From: Candidatus Rokuibacteriota bacterium
GTDB taxonomy: Bacteria > Methylomirabilota > Methylomirabilia > Rokubacteriales > CSP1-6
Length of the DNA stretch: 64,000 nt
Reading direction: 5' to 3'
Assembly (NCBI GenBank): GCA_003220435.1
Contig: QHSL01000066.1
Span: 62,001-126,000, forward strand
Below, one piece after another: positions 24,843-33,133 of the stretch; the first letter of the stretch is position 1, and the number at the start of each line of letters is the position of its first letter. The translations under genes were made by a program, and so were the position numbers. Under the pieces are notes generated by a model, which saw only the letters and a program-made list of their open reading frames with translations, was not told where the DNA came from and made no database searches.

Positions 24843-25500
24843 CTACCCGTCGGGCCGTTGGAAGTGAGGAAGCCCGGTGTGGGCGGTGAGGCCCCCGTCC
24901 ACGACGAAGGCGGCGCCGGTGATGAACGAGGCCTCGGCGGACGCCAGGAACAGCACGGTGCTCGCGACCTCGTCGGCCTTGCCGACGCGGCCGATCGGAT
25001 GTTCCGCGGCGTGGGCGTGCCGTCGCGGCGTTGTAGGACGAGAGCCCGTAGTCGCCGCCCATGCCCGAGATCGACGCGGTGTTGACGACGACCCCCTTGC
25101 GCTGGGCACGCATGATCGGCAGGCAGTGCTTCAGGCCGAGGAACACGCTGGTGAGGGTGACGGCGATCACGCGGTTCCAGCTCTGGAGGGAGATCTCGTC
25201 GAGCGGCGCCGGCTCCGCCAGGCCGGCGTTGTTGACCATGACGTCGACCCGGCCGAACGTGTCGAGGGCCCGCTGCAGCGTGCGCTGCACCGCCTCCGGC
25301 TCGGACGCGTCCATCTTGATGGCGGCGGCACGCCCGCCGCTCGTCGCGATCGCCGACGCGACGGCCTCCGCGCGCGTGCCGCTCAGATCGGCGACCACGA
25401 CCGCCGCGCCCTCGCCGGCGAGGCGCCGCGCGGTGGCGGCGCCGATTCCAGAGCCGCCCGCGGTAACGATCGCGACCTGGCCCGCGAATCGGCCGGACAT
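24843..25500 (-). pseudogene. SDR family oxidoreductase gene with an internal deletion and frameshift
   Basis: From ATG 25500 the sequence is a normal SDR ([27 protein letters not shown]) up to SSYNAA, about residue 158. The catalytic Lys of YxxxK and the next 40-45 residues are missing; near 25011-25025 the reading jumps out of frame into the family C-terminus ([20 protein letters not shown], then [12 protein letters not shown]) which ends at 24843. The product cannot be a working SDR. A collapsed assembly is possible but the loss is inside unique sequence. Confidence 0.8.
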
Positions 25501-25513
25501 GATGTGCTCGCGC

Positions 25514-26146
25514 TCAGGCCGAGAGGATCCGCTCGCCGACGATGTAGCGCTTGTTGAACGTGTACGGCCGCACCTCCGGCTTCCAGCGCCCGATGTCCGA
25601 GGTGTCGTTCCAGAGCTTCGACATCGGCAAGCTCGTGTTTTCGACCTCGTAGGCGCAGAGGTAGCGCGGCTCGCCGGCGGCGGTCGTGCGGTAGCGCACG
25701 GCGTTGACCGCCCCCGGCAGCTTGAGCAGGAGCGGCAGGTGCTCGTTGTCGTAGAGGTCGTTGAAGAGGGCTTCGCGGTGGGACTCGACGTCCATCATGA
25801 CCCAGAAGACGTATGGGGTCTTCCCGGTGAGGGCGGCGCTGCCGCCGACCCACTCGTATCTGGTCAGATGGCGGTTCATGGTGTGCGGGCGCACCACCGA
25901 CGGCCATCGCCCCGCCTCGCCGGCGGCCTTCCAGGCGCCGCTGTCGAGGACGTTCAGCCCGTCGAGCTCGTAGGCGGCGAGATAGCGCGGCTCGGTCGGG
26001 GAGGGTTGCCGGTAGCGGCTGGCCCGGCGCACGCCGGGTACCGCGCGGAGATTGGGGACGTGCTCGCGCTCGTAGACCTCGTTGAAGATCGCGTCGTGAT
26101 CGTGAGCCACGTCCATCCGGACCAGGAACAGCGCGTGATTGCCCAT
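25514..26146 (-). CDS. uncharacterised protein made of two similar ferredoxin-fold units
   Basis: 210 residues, function unknown. It is an internal duplication: residues about 5-100 and 113-208 share the plan F-x-V-x-MDV, a helix, IFNEVY or LFNDLY, EHVPNL or EHLPLL, PRYLxAYE, GRWPSVVRP or GRWKPEVRP, and a last basic strand. Each unit looks like a dimeric alpha/beta-barrel (EthD-like) domain, so the chain folds as a built-in dimer. It is transcribed in the same direction as the two damaged SDR genes and divergent, by 37 bp, from the phosphodiesterase gene. Confidence 0.6.
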   Translation of the reverse strand: MGNHALFLVRMDVAHDHDAIFNEVYEREHVPNLRAVPGVRRASRYRQPSPTEPRYLAAYELDGLNVLDSGAWKAAGEAGRWPSVVRPHTMNRHLTRYEWVGGSAALTGKTPYVFWVMMDVESHREALFNDLYDNEHLPLLLKLPGAVNAVRYRTTAAGEPRYLCAYEVENTSLPMSKLWNDTSDIGRWKPEVRPYTFNKRYIVGERILSA

Positions 26147-26168
26147 GTCAATCCTCCCTCCAGCGCGC

Positions 26169-26174
26169 TAGCAT
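26169..26174 (+). promoter_or_regulatory. possible -10 box TAGCAT, near-leaderless phosphodiesterase mRNA
   Basis: TAGCAT ends 9 nt before ATG 26184 in a 37-bp divergent gap that has no ribosome site in front of that ATG. Confidence 0.35.
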
Positions 26175-26183
26175 AGCCCACCC

Positions 26184-27689
26184 ATGCCGACCGGCAAGCG
26201 GTTCATCATCGTGTTCGTGGTAGACGGGCTCCGGCCCGACGCCATTACGGCGGAGAACACGCCAACGCTCTTTCGCTTGAAGACCGAGGGCGTGGAGTTC
26301 ACGAACAGTCACGCCGTGTTCCCGACGGTGACCCGGGTCAACGCCGCCGCGCTCGGGACCGGAACGCAGCCCGGCACCAACGGCATCCTGGGCAACCAGA
26401 TGTACGTCTCGGCGGTCGATCCGCGGCGCGCCTTCGACACCGGCGACTACCGCAACCTGCTCGCCCTCGATCGCGCCACCGGCGGCCGCCTCGTGCTCGT
26501 GGGCACGCTCGCCGAGCGCCTGGCGGCGCAGGGGCTGCGGCTCGCGGCGGTCAGCTCGGGCTCGACGGGCAGCGCGCTGCTGACCAATCCCCGGGCGGTC
26601 GCCGGCGTCGGCGTGCTGATCAACGGGTACTTCGATCCCGGCCGCGTGGTGGCCTGGCCCGCGCACGTGAGCGAGGCGGTGCTCGCCAAGTTCGGGCCGG
26701 CGCCGGCGAAGACGGGCGGTGACCGCTACGACGCGGCGGTCACGTGGACCCAGCGCGTCCTGCGCGAGTACGTCGTTCCCGAGCTCCAACCGACCGTCGT
26801 GATCAACTGGCTCACCGAGCCCGATCACAGTCAGCATCACCTGGGCGTGGGCGCGCCGTCCACGCGCGAGGCGCTCCGGAACGACGACCGTGAGATCGAG
26901 CGCGTGCTGGCGACCCTCGACGACCTCGGCCTGACGGGATCGACCGACGTGTTCGTCGTGTCCGACCACGGCTTCACCACCAACACGGCCGGCGTCGACG
27001 TCGCTCGCGCGCTGATCGACGACGGCCTCAAGGCCGCGCCCGACTCCCGCGACGTGGTGCTCGCCAGCAGCGGGCAGGCGGTCGCGTTGCACGTCGAGGG
27101 GCACGACGCCGCGCGGATCGCCCGTATCGCTCGGTTCGTCCAGTCGCGCGACTGGGGCGGGGTGCTCTTCGCGGCGGGCCGCGCGCCCGAGGAGCCGCAC
27201 GGCGTCGTCGATGGCACCTTCTCGCTCGAGCTCATTCACATCGCCAACGGCGAGCGCGGCCCCGATCTGCTGGTGACGTTTCCGTGGAGCTCGACGCCGA
27301 ATGGCTTCGGCGTGCGGGGCAGCGATCTGGCCAACGTCAGCCGGGGCGGCGCGCCGCTCGCGAGCGACCACGGCAGCATGAGCCCGTGGAACGTGCGGAA
27401 CACGTTCCTGGCGTGGGGCGTGGACTTCAAGAAGCGCGCGGTGATCGAGGTGCCGGCGGGCAACGTGGACGTGACCCCGACGATCCTCGCCCTGCTGGGG
27501 ATCGTGGAGGGCGACGGCCTCGACGGCCGCGTCCTCGCCGAAGCGCTCGCGGGCGGGGGAGACGAAGCACAGGTCGCCGTCGACACGCGTGTCCACACCG
27601 TGGAGGCCCACGCGTACGCCGCGGCCCTCCAGGTGTCGGTCGTCCACGGGCATCGCTATGTGGACAAGAGCTGGCGAGTAGCGAGATAG
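26184..27689 (+). CDS. alkaline phosphatase family / type I phosphodiesterase-nucleotide pyrophosphatase
   Basis: 501 residues of the alkaline-phosphatase superfamily, NPP branch. The first metal Asp is in VVDGLRPDAI, the nucleophile Thr in FPTVTRVNAA, other ligands in TEPDHSQHHLG, VVSDHGFTT and ASDHGSMSP. It should hydrolyse a phosphodiester, pyrophosphate or phosphonate ester. No signal peptide is evident, unusual for this often exported family. The stop is followed directly by tandem repeats and then an LLM oxidoreductase gene. Confidence 0.85.
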   Translation: MPTGKRFIIVFVVDGLRPDAITAENTPTLFRLKTEGVEFTNSHAVFPTVTRVNAAALGTGTQPGTNGILGNQMYVSAVDPRRAFDTGDYRNLLALDRATGGRLVLVGTLAERLAAQGLRLAAVSSGSTGSALLTNPRAVAGVGVLINGYFDPGRVVAWPAHVSEAVLAKFGPAPAKTGGDRYDAAVTWTQRVLREYVVPELQPTVVINWLTEPDHSQHHLGVGAPSTREALRNDDREIERVLATLDDLGLTGSTDVFVVSDHGFTTNTAGVDVARALIDDGLKAAPDSRDVVLASSGQAVALHVEGHDAARIARIARFVQSRDWGGVLFAAGRAPEEPHGVVDGTFSLELIHIANGERGPDLLVTFPWSSTPNGFGVRGSDLANVSRGGAPLASDHGSMSPWNVRNTFLAWGVDFKKRAVIEVPAGNVDVTPTILALLGIVEGDGLDGRVLAEALAGGGDEAQVAVDTRVHTVEAHAYAAALQVSVVHGHRYVDKSWRVAR

Positions 27690-27767
27690 AGGCGCGCCAC
27701 GGCTTCGCCGGGGCGTGCCGAACGTGTGGGGGTAGGGGGCCATGTCGGGGCCCCCGTAGTCGCGAGA
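27687..27767 (+). repeat. hairpin repeat family 2, first tandem unit
   Basis: An 81-bp unit starting at GAGGCGCGCCACGG, containing GCCGGGGCGTGCCGAACG, and ending with the hairpin GGGGGCC-ATGTCGG-GGCCCCC. It begins within the last codons of the phosphodiesterase gene, and a second unit follows directly. Confidence 0.85.
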
Positions 27768-27848
27768 CAGAGGCGCGCCACGGCTTCGCCGGGGCGTGCC
27801 GAACGTGTGGGGGTATGGGGGCCATGTCGGGGCCCCCATGAACATAGG
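27768..27848 (+). repeat. hairpin repeat family 2, second tandem unit
   Basis: The second copy, nearly identical to the first with an 81-bp offset, ends just before the GGAGG ribosome site of the LLM gene. The hairpin arm is GGGGGCC/GGCCCCC again. Confidence 0.85.
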
Positions 27849-27855
27849 AGGACAT

Positions 27856-28707
27856 ATGGACTTCGGCGCGGCGATCTTCTTCACCGACTACTCGATGGGA
27901 CCGGCCGAGCTCGGCCGGGCGCTGGAGGCGCGGGGGTTCGGCTCGCTCTGGGCGCCGGAGCACTCGCACATCCCGCTGTCGCGCCGCTCGCCGTTCCCGC
28001 AGGGCGGTGACCTGCCGAAGAAGTACTACGACGTGATGGACCCGTTCGTGACGCTCGCCGCCGCCGCGGCCGCCACCACGCGGCTGCAGGTCGCCACCGG
28101 CGTGTGTCTGGTCGTGCAGCGCGACCCGATCCAGACCGCCAAGCAGGTCGCGAGCCTCGACCAGGTCTCGGGCGGTCGCTTCCTGTTCGGTATCGGCGCC
28201 GGGTGGAACGCCGAGGAGATGGCCGACCACGGCACCGAGTTCAAGTCGCGCTTCAAGGTGATGCGGGAGCGCGTGGAGGCGATGCGGGCGATCTGGACGA
28301 AGTCGAAGCCGGAATACACGGGCGAGTTCGTGAAGTTCCCGCCGATGATGACCTGGCCCAAGCCCGTGCAGAAGCCGCATCCGCCGGTGATCGTGGGGGG
28401 CGCGTTCCCCTACGGGGCGCGCCGCGCGATCGCCTTCGGCGACGGCTGGATGCCGCACGCGCGGCGGCCGGAGTACGGCGACGTGCTCGGCCTGCTCCCG
28501 GACTTCCGTAAGCTGGTCGTCGAGGCCGGGCGCGACCCCGCGACGCTGCCCATCACGGTCTTCGGTGTCGCCGAGGACGGCGACCTCATCAAGCGGTACC
28601 GCGACACCGGCGTCGCTCGTCTGGTGTTCAATCTGCCGCCGGCGAAGGCCGACGAAGTGCTGCCGACGCTCGACCGCTGCGCAAGACTCATGCGTCAGGC
28701 GGGCTGA
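27856..28707 (+). CDS. LLM class F420-dependent oxidoreductase
   Basis: A 283-residue luciferase-fold protein: GFGSLWAPEHSHIP, QVATGVCLVVQRDPIQTAKQ, the SGGRFLFGIGAGWNAEEM cofactor segment, and VQKPHPPVIVGGAFPYGARR. These motifs place it in the F420-dependent TIGR03619-like group. Substrate unknown. ATG 27856 has GGAGG 4 nt upstream; upstream codons in frame are translated repeat sequence and are not part of the gene. Confidence 0.88.
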   Translation: MDFGAAIFFTDYSMGPAELGRALEARGFGSLWAPEHSHIPLSRRSPFPQGGDLPKKYYDVMDPFVTLAAAAAATTRLQVATGVCLVVQRDPIQTAKQVASLDQVSGGRFLFGIGAGWNAEEMADHGTEFKSRFKVMRERVEAMRAIWTKSKPEYTGEFVKFPPMMTWPKPVQKPHPPVIVGGAFPYGARRAIAFGDGWMPHARRPEYGDVLGLLPDFRKLVVEAGRDPATLPITVFGVAEDGDLIKRYRDTGVARLVFNLPPAKADEVLPTLDRCARLMRQAG

Positions 28708-28780
28708 CCGACCGCCGGACCGCGATCGCTTGTCGGGCGGGTGGCGTTCGTATATCGTAGCGGGCACTTTTGACGTGGAT

Positions 28781-28794
28781 TTGAATCGATTCGA
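28781..28794. promoter_or_regulatory. near-palindrome TTGAATCGATTCGA upstream of the second Dpp-type operon
   Basis: The 10-bp perfect core GAATCGATTC lies about 100 bp before the binding-protein start, in the only AT-rich part of the gap, with a further CGAATCG at 28810-28816 and a TTGAC motif at 28770. It could be an operator. No regulator is encoded nearby, so this is only a suggestion. Confidence 0.3.
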
Positions 28795-28887
28795 CGGGGC
28801 GGCAATGCTCGAATCGCGCTCTTCCTCGGCACGTTCGGGACTCAGTCCCGCTCACCAGCTGTCCGCTCAGTGAAAGGGGAAAGATCG

Positions 28888-30483
28888 ATGTCACCGTCCA
28901 TGCGGATTTCTGCATGCCTGGTGCTGCTGTTGACGTTCACGGCCCTGGGTTTCGTCGCGACGCCCCTCGCAGAGGCGCAGAAGAAGGTCGTCAACATCGC
29001 CGCCAAGGAGCCGGACACGCTCGACCCGCACTCCAGCACGCTCGGACAGAGCCAGGCGATCGCGCGCTTCATGTTCCGGGGGCTCGCGCGCTTCGCCATC
29101 AAGGACGGCAAGGTCACCACCGCCGAGGTGGAGCCGGACCTGGCCGAGAGCTGGACGCTCTCGCCCGACGGCACGATCTGGACGTTCAAGCTCAGGAAGG
29201 GCGTTCAGTTTCACAAGGGCTACGGTGAACTGACCGCCGAGGACGTCAAGTTCAGCTTCGAGCGGCAGATCAACAAGGCGCCAGGCACGCGCTATGGGGT
29301 CAACCTCGACGTGATCAAGTCCATCGAGGTGGTCAACCCGCACACCGTGCAGATCGCGCTCAAGTCCTACGACCCCATCTTCCTGCTGAGGATGGTCGGC
29401 TACCAGCAGGGCTACATCCTGTCCAAGAAGGCCAGCGAGAAGCTCGGTGACCAGTTCAAGTGGAACCCCGTCGGCACCGGGCCGTTCTACTTCGACCGGC
29501 ACTCGCCACGAGAGAAGATCGTCCTCAAGGCCTTCGACAAGTTCCACGCCGGCCGGCCCCAGATCGACGAGGTGCACTGGTTCGACGTTCCCGAGGACGC
29601 GACCAAGCTGATCGGGCTCGAGAAGGGGACCTTTGACCTGTTGTATCCGGAGGCCGTCACGTGTGACTTCGATGACCAGGTCAGGAAGATGGGCATGGTC
29701 ATGGATCGGCGCGGCCCCGGTGGCCAGGAGCGCTTTTACATCAACATCACCAAGCCGCCCTTCGACGACATCCGCGTCCGCAAGGCCTTCATGCACGCCA
29801 TCGATCGCAACGCCATCAAGGAGACCTTGTATTGCCGTGACCTGGCGAAGGTCGCGACGAGCGTGGTGCCGCCGGGCTACTTCGGTCACATCCCGATGAA
29901 GTTCCCGGAGTACAACCCCGAGCTGGCCAAGAAGCTCCTGGCCGAGGCGGGTCACCCGAACGGATTCACGATCAAGAACTACTTCATCAGCAAGTCCTTC
30001 TTCTATCCCAAGGTGCTCACGCTGGCCCAGGAGCAGCTCAGGAAGGTCGGCATCATCCTGGAGCTGCAGGTCGTCGAGCACGCGACCTATCACGAGAACA
30101 TCCGCAAGAACCTGAACCCCTTCGTGCTCTACGGCGGCACGCGCATCACCGACGCCGACGCGTGGCTGTCGCTGTTCTTCGACTCCAAGGAGATTCCCGA
30201 TCCGGCGACCGGCAACAAGGGGACGAATTTCTCGCACTACCGGGCGATCGATGACCTGCTCGCGGCCGGGCGGGTGGAGCGGGACGTGAAGAAGCGCGCC
30301 GCGATCTATGCCGAGGCGCAGAAACGCATGGAGCGCGACCTGGTCTGTCTGCCGCTGAACGACGTGCCGGGGCAGTGGGCGCGGAACCCGAAGCGCGTCA
30401 GCACGCCCTTCCCGGCCGACTACGGGGAGTTCTCGCTGCACTACAGCTACAACTATCCCGAGCTGCTGAAGGTGCTCAACTAG
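28888..30483 (+). CDS. family 5 ABC transporter substrate-binding protein
   Basis: A 531-residue exported solute receptor with a Sec signal peptide (MRISACLVLLLTFTALGFV, then AEAQ). Family features are EPDTLDPHSSTLGQSQ, DLAESWTLSPDGTIWTFKLR and VRKAFMHAIDRNAI. It should bind a peptide-like or other solute for the two permeases encoded 16 bp downstream. ATG 28888 is used because the signal peptide starts there and GGGGAAAG precedes it. It is only distantly like the first importer's binding protein. Confidence 0.9.
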   Translation: MSPSMRISACLVLLLTFTALGFVATPLAEAQKKVVNIAAKEPDTLDPHSSTLGQSQAIARFMFRGLARFAIKDGKVTTAEVEPDLAESWTLSPDGTIWTFKLRKGVQFHKGYGELTAEDVKFSFERQINKAPGTRYGVNLDVIKSIEVVNPHTVQIALKSYDPIFLLRMVGYQQGYILSKKASEKLGDQFKWNPVGTGPFYFDRHSPREKIVLKAFDKFHAGRPQIDEVHWFDVPEDATKLIGLEKGTFDLLYPEAVTCDFDDQVRKMGMVMDRRGPGGQERFYINITKPPFDDIRVRKAFMHAIDRNAIKETLYCRDLAKVATSVVPPGYFGHIPMKFPEYNPELAKKLLAEAGHPNGFTIKNYFISKSFFYPKVLTLAQEQLRKVGIILELQVVEHATYHENIRKNLNPFVLYGGTRITDADAWLSLFFDSKEIPDPATGNKGTNFSHYRAIDDLLAAGRVERDVKKRAAIYAEAQKRMERDLVCLPLNDVPGQWARNPKRVSTPFPADYGEFSLHYSYNYPELLKVLN

Positions 30484-30499
30484 CGGGCGGGGCGCCACC

Positions 30500-31504
30500 G
30501 TGCTCCAGTACGTTCTCCGGCGCATCCTCATCGCAGTCCCGATGTTGATCGGGGCGATGAGCATCGTCTTCTTCGCGATGCGGGTCCTGCCCGGTGACCC
30601 GTGCGTCGCCATGATGGGTGACCAGGCGACCTCGGAGGCCCTGGCCGATTGCACGAAGAACCTCGGATTGAATCGGCCGCTGGCGGTGCAGTACGCGGAC
30701 TACCTCTGGCGGTCAGTGCGCTTCGACTTCGGCAACTCATTCCGCCAGGGCTACCCCGTGCGCGACTACATCGCCCGGATGTTCCCGCACACGTTCGTGC
30801 TGGTCATGGCGAGCGCGATCGTGGCCGCCCTGGTGGGCATTCCGATCGGGATCGTGTCGGCGCTCAAGCGCCGGAATCCGCTCATCGACTATCCACTTCG
30901 CATCTTCGCGCTCCTGGGACTCTCCATGCCCGTCTTCTGGCTTGGCATCCTGCTGCTCATCGTCTTCTCGCTCCGCCTGAACATCTTTCCACTGATCGGC
31001 GCCGGCGATCTGGACGGAGTGCTCGCCATGATCGGCTCCGGCGAGGTCTTCCTCTATCCTCGCGACTTCCTGGTCGCGGTGGGCGACGTGCTCCACCACC
31101 TCACGCTGCCGGCCCTGGCGCTTGGCTTCACGCTGGCGGCGACGGTCAGCCGATTGTCACGCTCGGCGATGCTGGAGGTGATCAGCCAGGATTACATCCG
31201 GACCGCCCGCGCCAAGGGTCACGTGGAGCGCGTGGTCGTCTACAAGCATGCGCTGCGCAACATGCTGGTCCCGCTGCTCACGATCATCGGAATCTTCGTC
31301 GCCATCGCGCTCACCGGCACCGTGCTCACCGAAACGGTCTTCACGCGGCCGGGGCTGGGCAAGATGCTCGTCGACGCGATCGGTGCTCGAGACTACCCGC
31401 TGGCCCAGGGCGCCATCACGGTCTTCACGATGATCATCATCGTGGTCAACCTGGTCGTCGACATGCTCTACGCCGTCGTCGACCCACGGATCACGTACCG
31501 CTAG
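30500..31504 (+). CDS. ABC transporter permease (DppB/OppB type)
   Basis: 334 residues, six membrane helices. N-terminus LQYVLRRILIAVPMLIGAMS, the DppB segment LGLNRPLAVQYADYLWRS and the EAA loop RAKGHVERVVVYKHALRNM are characteristic. Start GTG 30500 follows the binding-protein stop by 16 bp. Forms a membrane channel with the next gene product. Confidence 0.9.
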   Translation: MLQYVLRRILIAVPMLIGAMSIVFFAMRVLPGDPCVAMMGDQATSEALADCTKNLGLNRPLAVQYADYLWRSVRFDFGNSFRQGYPVRDYIARMFPHTFVLVMASAIVAALVGIPIGIVSALKRRNPLIDYPLRIFALLGLSMPVFWLGILLLIVFSLRLNIFPLIGAGDLDGVLAMIGSGEVFLYPRDFLVAVGDVLHHLTLPALALGFTLAATVSRLSRSAMLEVISQDYIRTARAKGHVERVVVYKHALRNMLVPLLTIIGIFVAIALTGTVLTETVFTRPGLGKMLVDAIGARDYPLAQGAITVFTMIIIVVNLVVDMLYAVVDPRITYR

Positions 31505-31515
31505 GCGGAGACCGT

Positions 31516-32418
31516 ATGGCGATCGTTCGACGCGCGGATCCGGTCGACCTGGCGATCGCCACCGCCGGTGAGGCGGCGCGAAGCGCGAGACGCGGCCGCC
31601 TGCGCCGGTGGCTCCCCATCAGCATCGGGATCGTGCTGGCGGCGACCATGGTCGTGGTCGCGGCAGCGGCGCCGCTCATTGCTCCGCTGAGCCCGTCCGC
31701 GCAGTACGCCGACGCGGTGCTCAAGGGCCCGGGGGCGGCCGATCGTCACGTTCTCGGGACCGACGAGTTCGGACGGGACGTGCTCAGCCGCATCATCTGG
31801 GGGGCGCGCGTCTCGCTCGAAGTCGGGCTCGTGTCGGTGGTGTTCGCATTCGCGGTCGGAGTGCCGCTCGGCATCGTCGCCGGCGTGCTGGGCGGGCGGG
31901 TCGAGATGCTGATCATGCGCGGTGCGGACATGCTCATGGCGTTCCCGACGCTGCTGCTGGCGCTGATCATCGTGACGGCGCTGGGCGGCTCGCTGAGCAA
32001 CGAGATGCTGGCCATCGGTGTGGCGCTGACGCCGAACTTCGTGCGGCTCTCGCGGAGTCTGGCCCTGACGATCCGCGAGCAAGACTACATTCTGGCCGCG
32101 CGCGCCCTCGGCAGCGGCCAGCTGCGGGTGATGGCGCGCCACGTCTTCCCCAACGCCCTCTACGCGCTGGTGGTCGTGGCCACGCTCTACATCGCCACCG
32201 CCATTCGCACGGAGGCGAGCCTGTCCTTCCTCGGGCTCGGCATTCCGCCGCCCACGCCGAGCTGGGGCAACATCCTCAGCGAGGGCCGTCAGTACATCAA
32301 GTGCTGCCCCTGGATCACCACGTTCTCGGGGCTCGCGATCATGGTCGCGGTGCTGGCGTTCAACCTGGTGGGCGACGCCCTGCGCGACCTGCTCGATCCG
32401 CGGCTCAAGGGCGAATGA
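31516..32418 (+). CDS. ABC transporter permease (DppC/OppC type)
   Basis: 300 residues with HVLGTDEFGRDVLSRIIWGA, RALGSGQLRVMARHVFPNA (EAA loop) and five to six membrane helices. It completes the receptor-channel unit. No ATPase gene follows; the operon ends here with a 14-bp overlap with the convergent thioredoxin-like gene. ATPases from another cluster, such as the OppDF pair at 13.5-15.4 kb, would have to be shared. Confidence 0.9.
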   Translation: MAIVRRADPVDLAIATAGEAARSARRGRLRRWLPISIGIVLAATMVVVAAAAPLIAPLSPSAQYADAVLKGPGAADRHVLGTDEFGRDVLSRIIWGARVSLEVGLVSVVFAFAVGVPLGIVAGVLGGRVEMLIMRGADMLMAFPTLLLALIIVTALGGSLSNEMLAIGVALTPNFVRLSRSLALTIREQDYILAARALGSGQLRVMARHVFPNALYALVVVATLYIATAIRTEASLSFLGLGIPPPTPSWGNILSEGRQYIKCCPWITTFSGLAIMVAVLAFNLVGDALRDLLDPRLKGE

Positions 32419-33106
32419 CCAGCCGTTCGTGAAGCGCGCTGAGGATCTCCGCGATCCCGGCGTGGGCCCACACGTCGAAGAACGGCGACTCGAGCAGGGT
32501 CGCGATATCGCGGCCGCCGCGCGCCTTCACCTGATCGTCCGTCTCGCCCGCGCGCGGCGCGCGCAGGTGGCCGATCACCCGGTCTTTTTGGTAAATGGCC
32601 GGATACTCGACGTAGCGGTACAGCTCGACGAAGTCCTGCGTGAAGAAGACGGCGACGGGGATCGTCGCCCACTTCTGGCCCTTCTTCTCGTTGGCGTACT
32701 CCACCACCAAGTCGGCATTGCTGCCGGCCGTCGCGTCCGGCAGCCCCTTCATCAGCATCGCGTCCCCGTCGCGGGTGAAGATCCGCAGCTCGAGGCCGCC
32801 GGCCTCGGCCAGCCGCGCCAGGTACGGCACGTCGCGGCGGCAGTCGGACGACCAGTCCTCCGAGATGACCAGCACCTTCGCGGGCCCGCCCGGCTGGGCG
32901 GCCAGCCACGTGATGGCCGCAGCCTGCTCGCTGGTGAGACTCGCCTTCGCGTGACGCTCGCGCAAGAAGCCGCTCCAGTCGACGCGCGGGCGGACCAGGC
33001 TGAACCGCCGGATGTCGAACCCCTCGCGACCGAGATTCTCAGGCGAGCCGGTGAACTTCACGTAGTCGTCGAACGTCATGCCTCGAGCGAAGCGCTCCGG
33101 CGTCAT
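32405..33106 (-). CDS. thioredoxin-like protein with a SxxC active-site motif
   Basis: A 233-residue protein with a thioredoxin fold from about residue 70: KVLVISEDWSSDCRRDVPYLA. The usual motif in this group is WCxDC; here the first Cys is Ser (W-S-S-D-C), so ordinary disulfide exchange is not possible, though a single-Cys monothiol reaction is. The following TIPVAVFFTQDFVELYRY segment carries the cis-Pro. The N-terminal 60 residues are a helical extension. The gene is convergent with the permease operon and upstream of an amidohydrolase on the same strand. Confidence 0.75.
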   Translation of the reverse strand: MTPERFARGMTFDDYVKFTGSPENLGREGFDIRRFSLVRPRVDWSGFLRERHAKASLTSEQAAAITWLAAQPGGPAKVLVISEDWSSDCRRDVPYLARLAEAGGLELRIFTRDGDAMLMKGLPDATAGSNADLVVEYANEKKGQKWATIPVAVFFTQDFVELYRYVEYPAIYQKDRVIGHLRAPRAGETDDQVKARGGRDIATLLESPFFDVWAHAGIAEILSALHERLVIRP

Positions 33107-33133
33107 GCGAGCACCAACCTTTCGTGAGTGGTA

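Noticed and set aside
24003-25500. Programmed frameshifting in the two damaged SDR genes
   Set aside because: No slippery heptamer is present, and one gene has lost about 40 codons; decay or assembly error is simpler.
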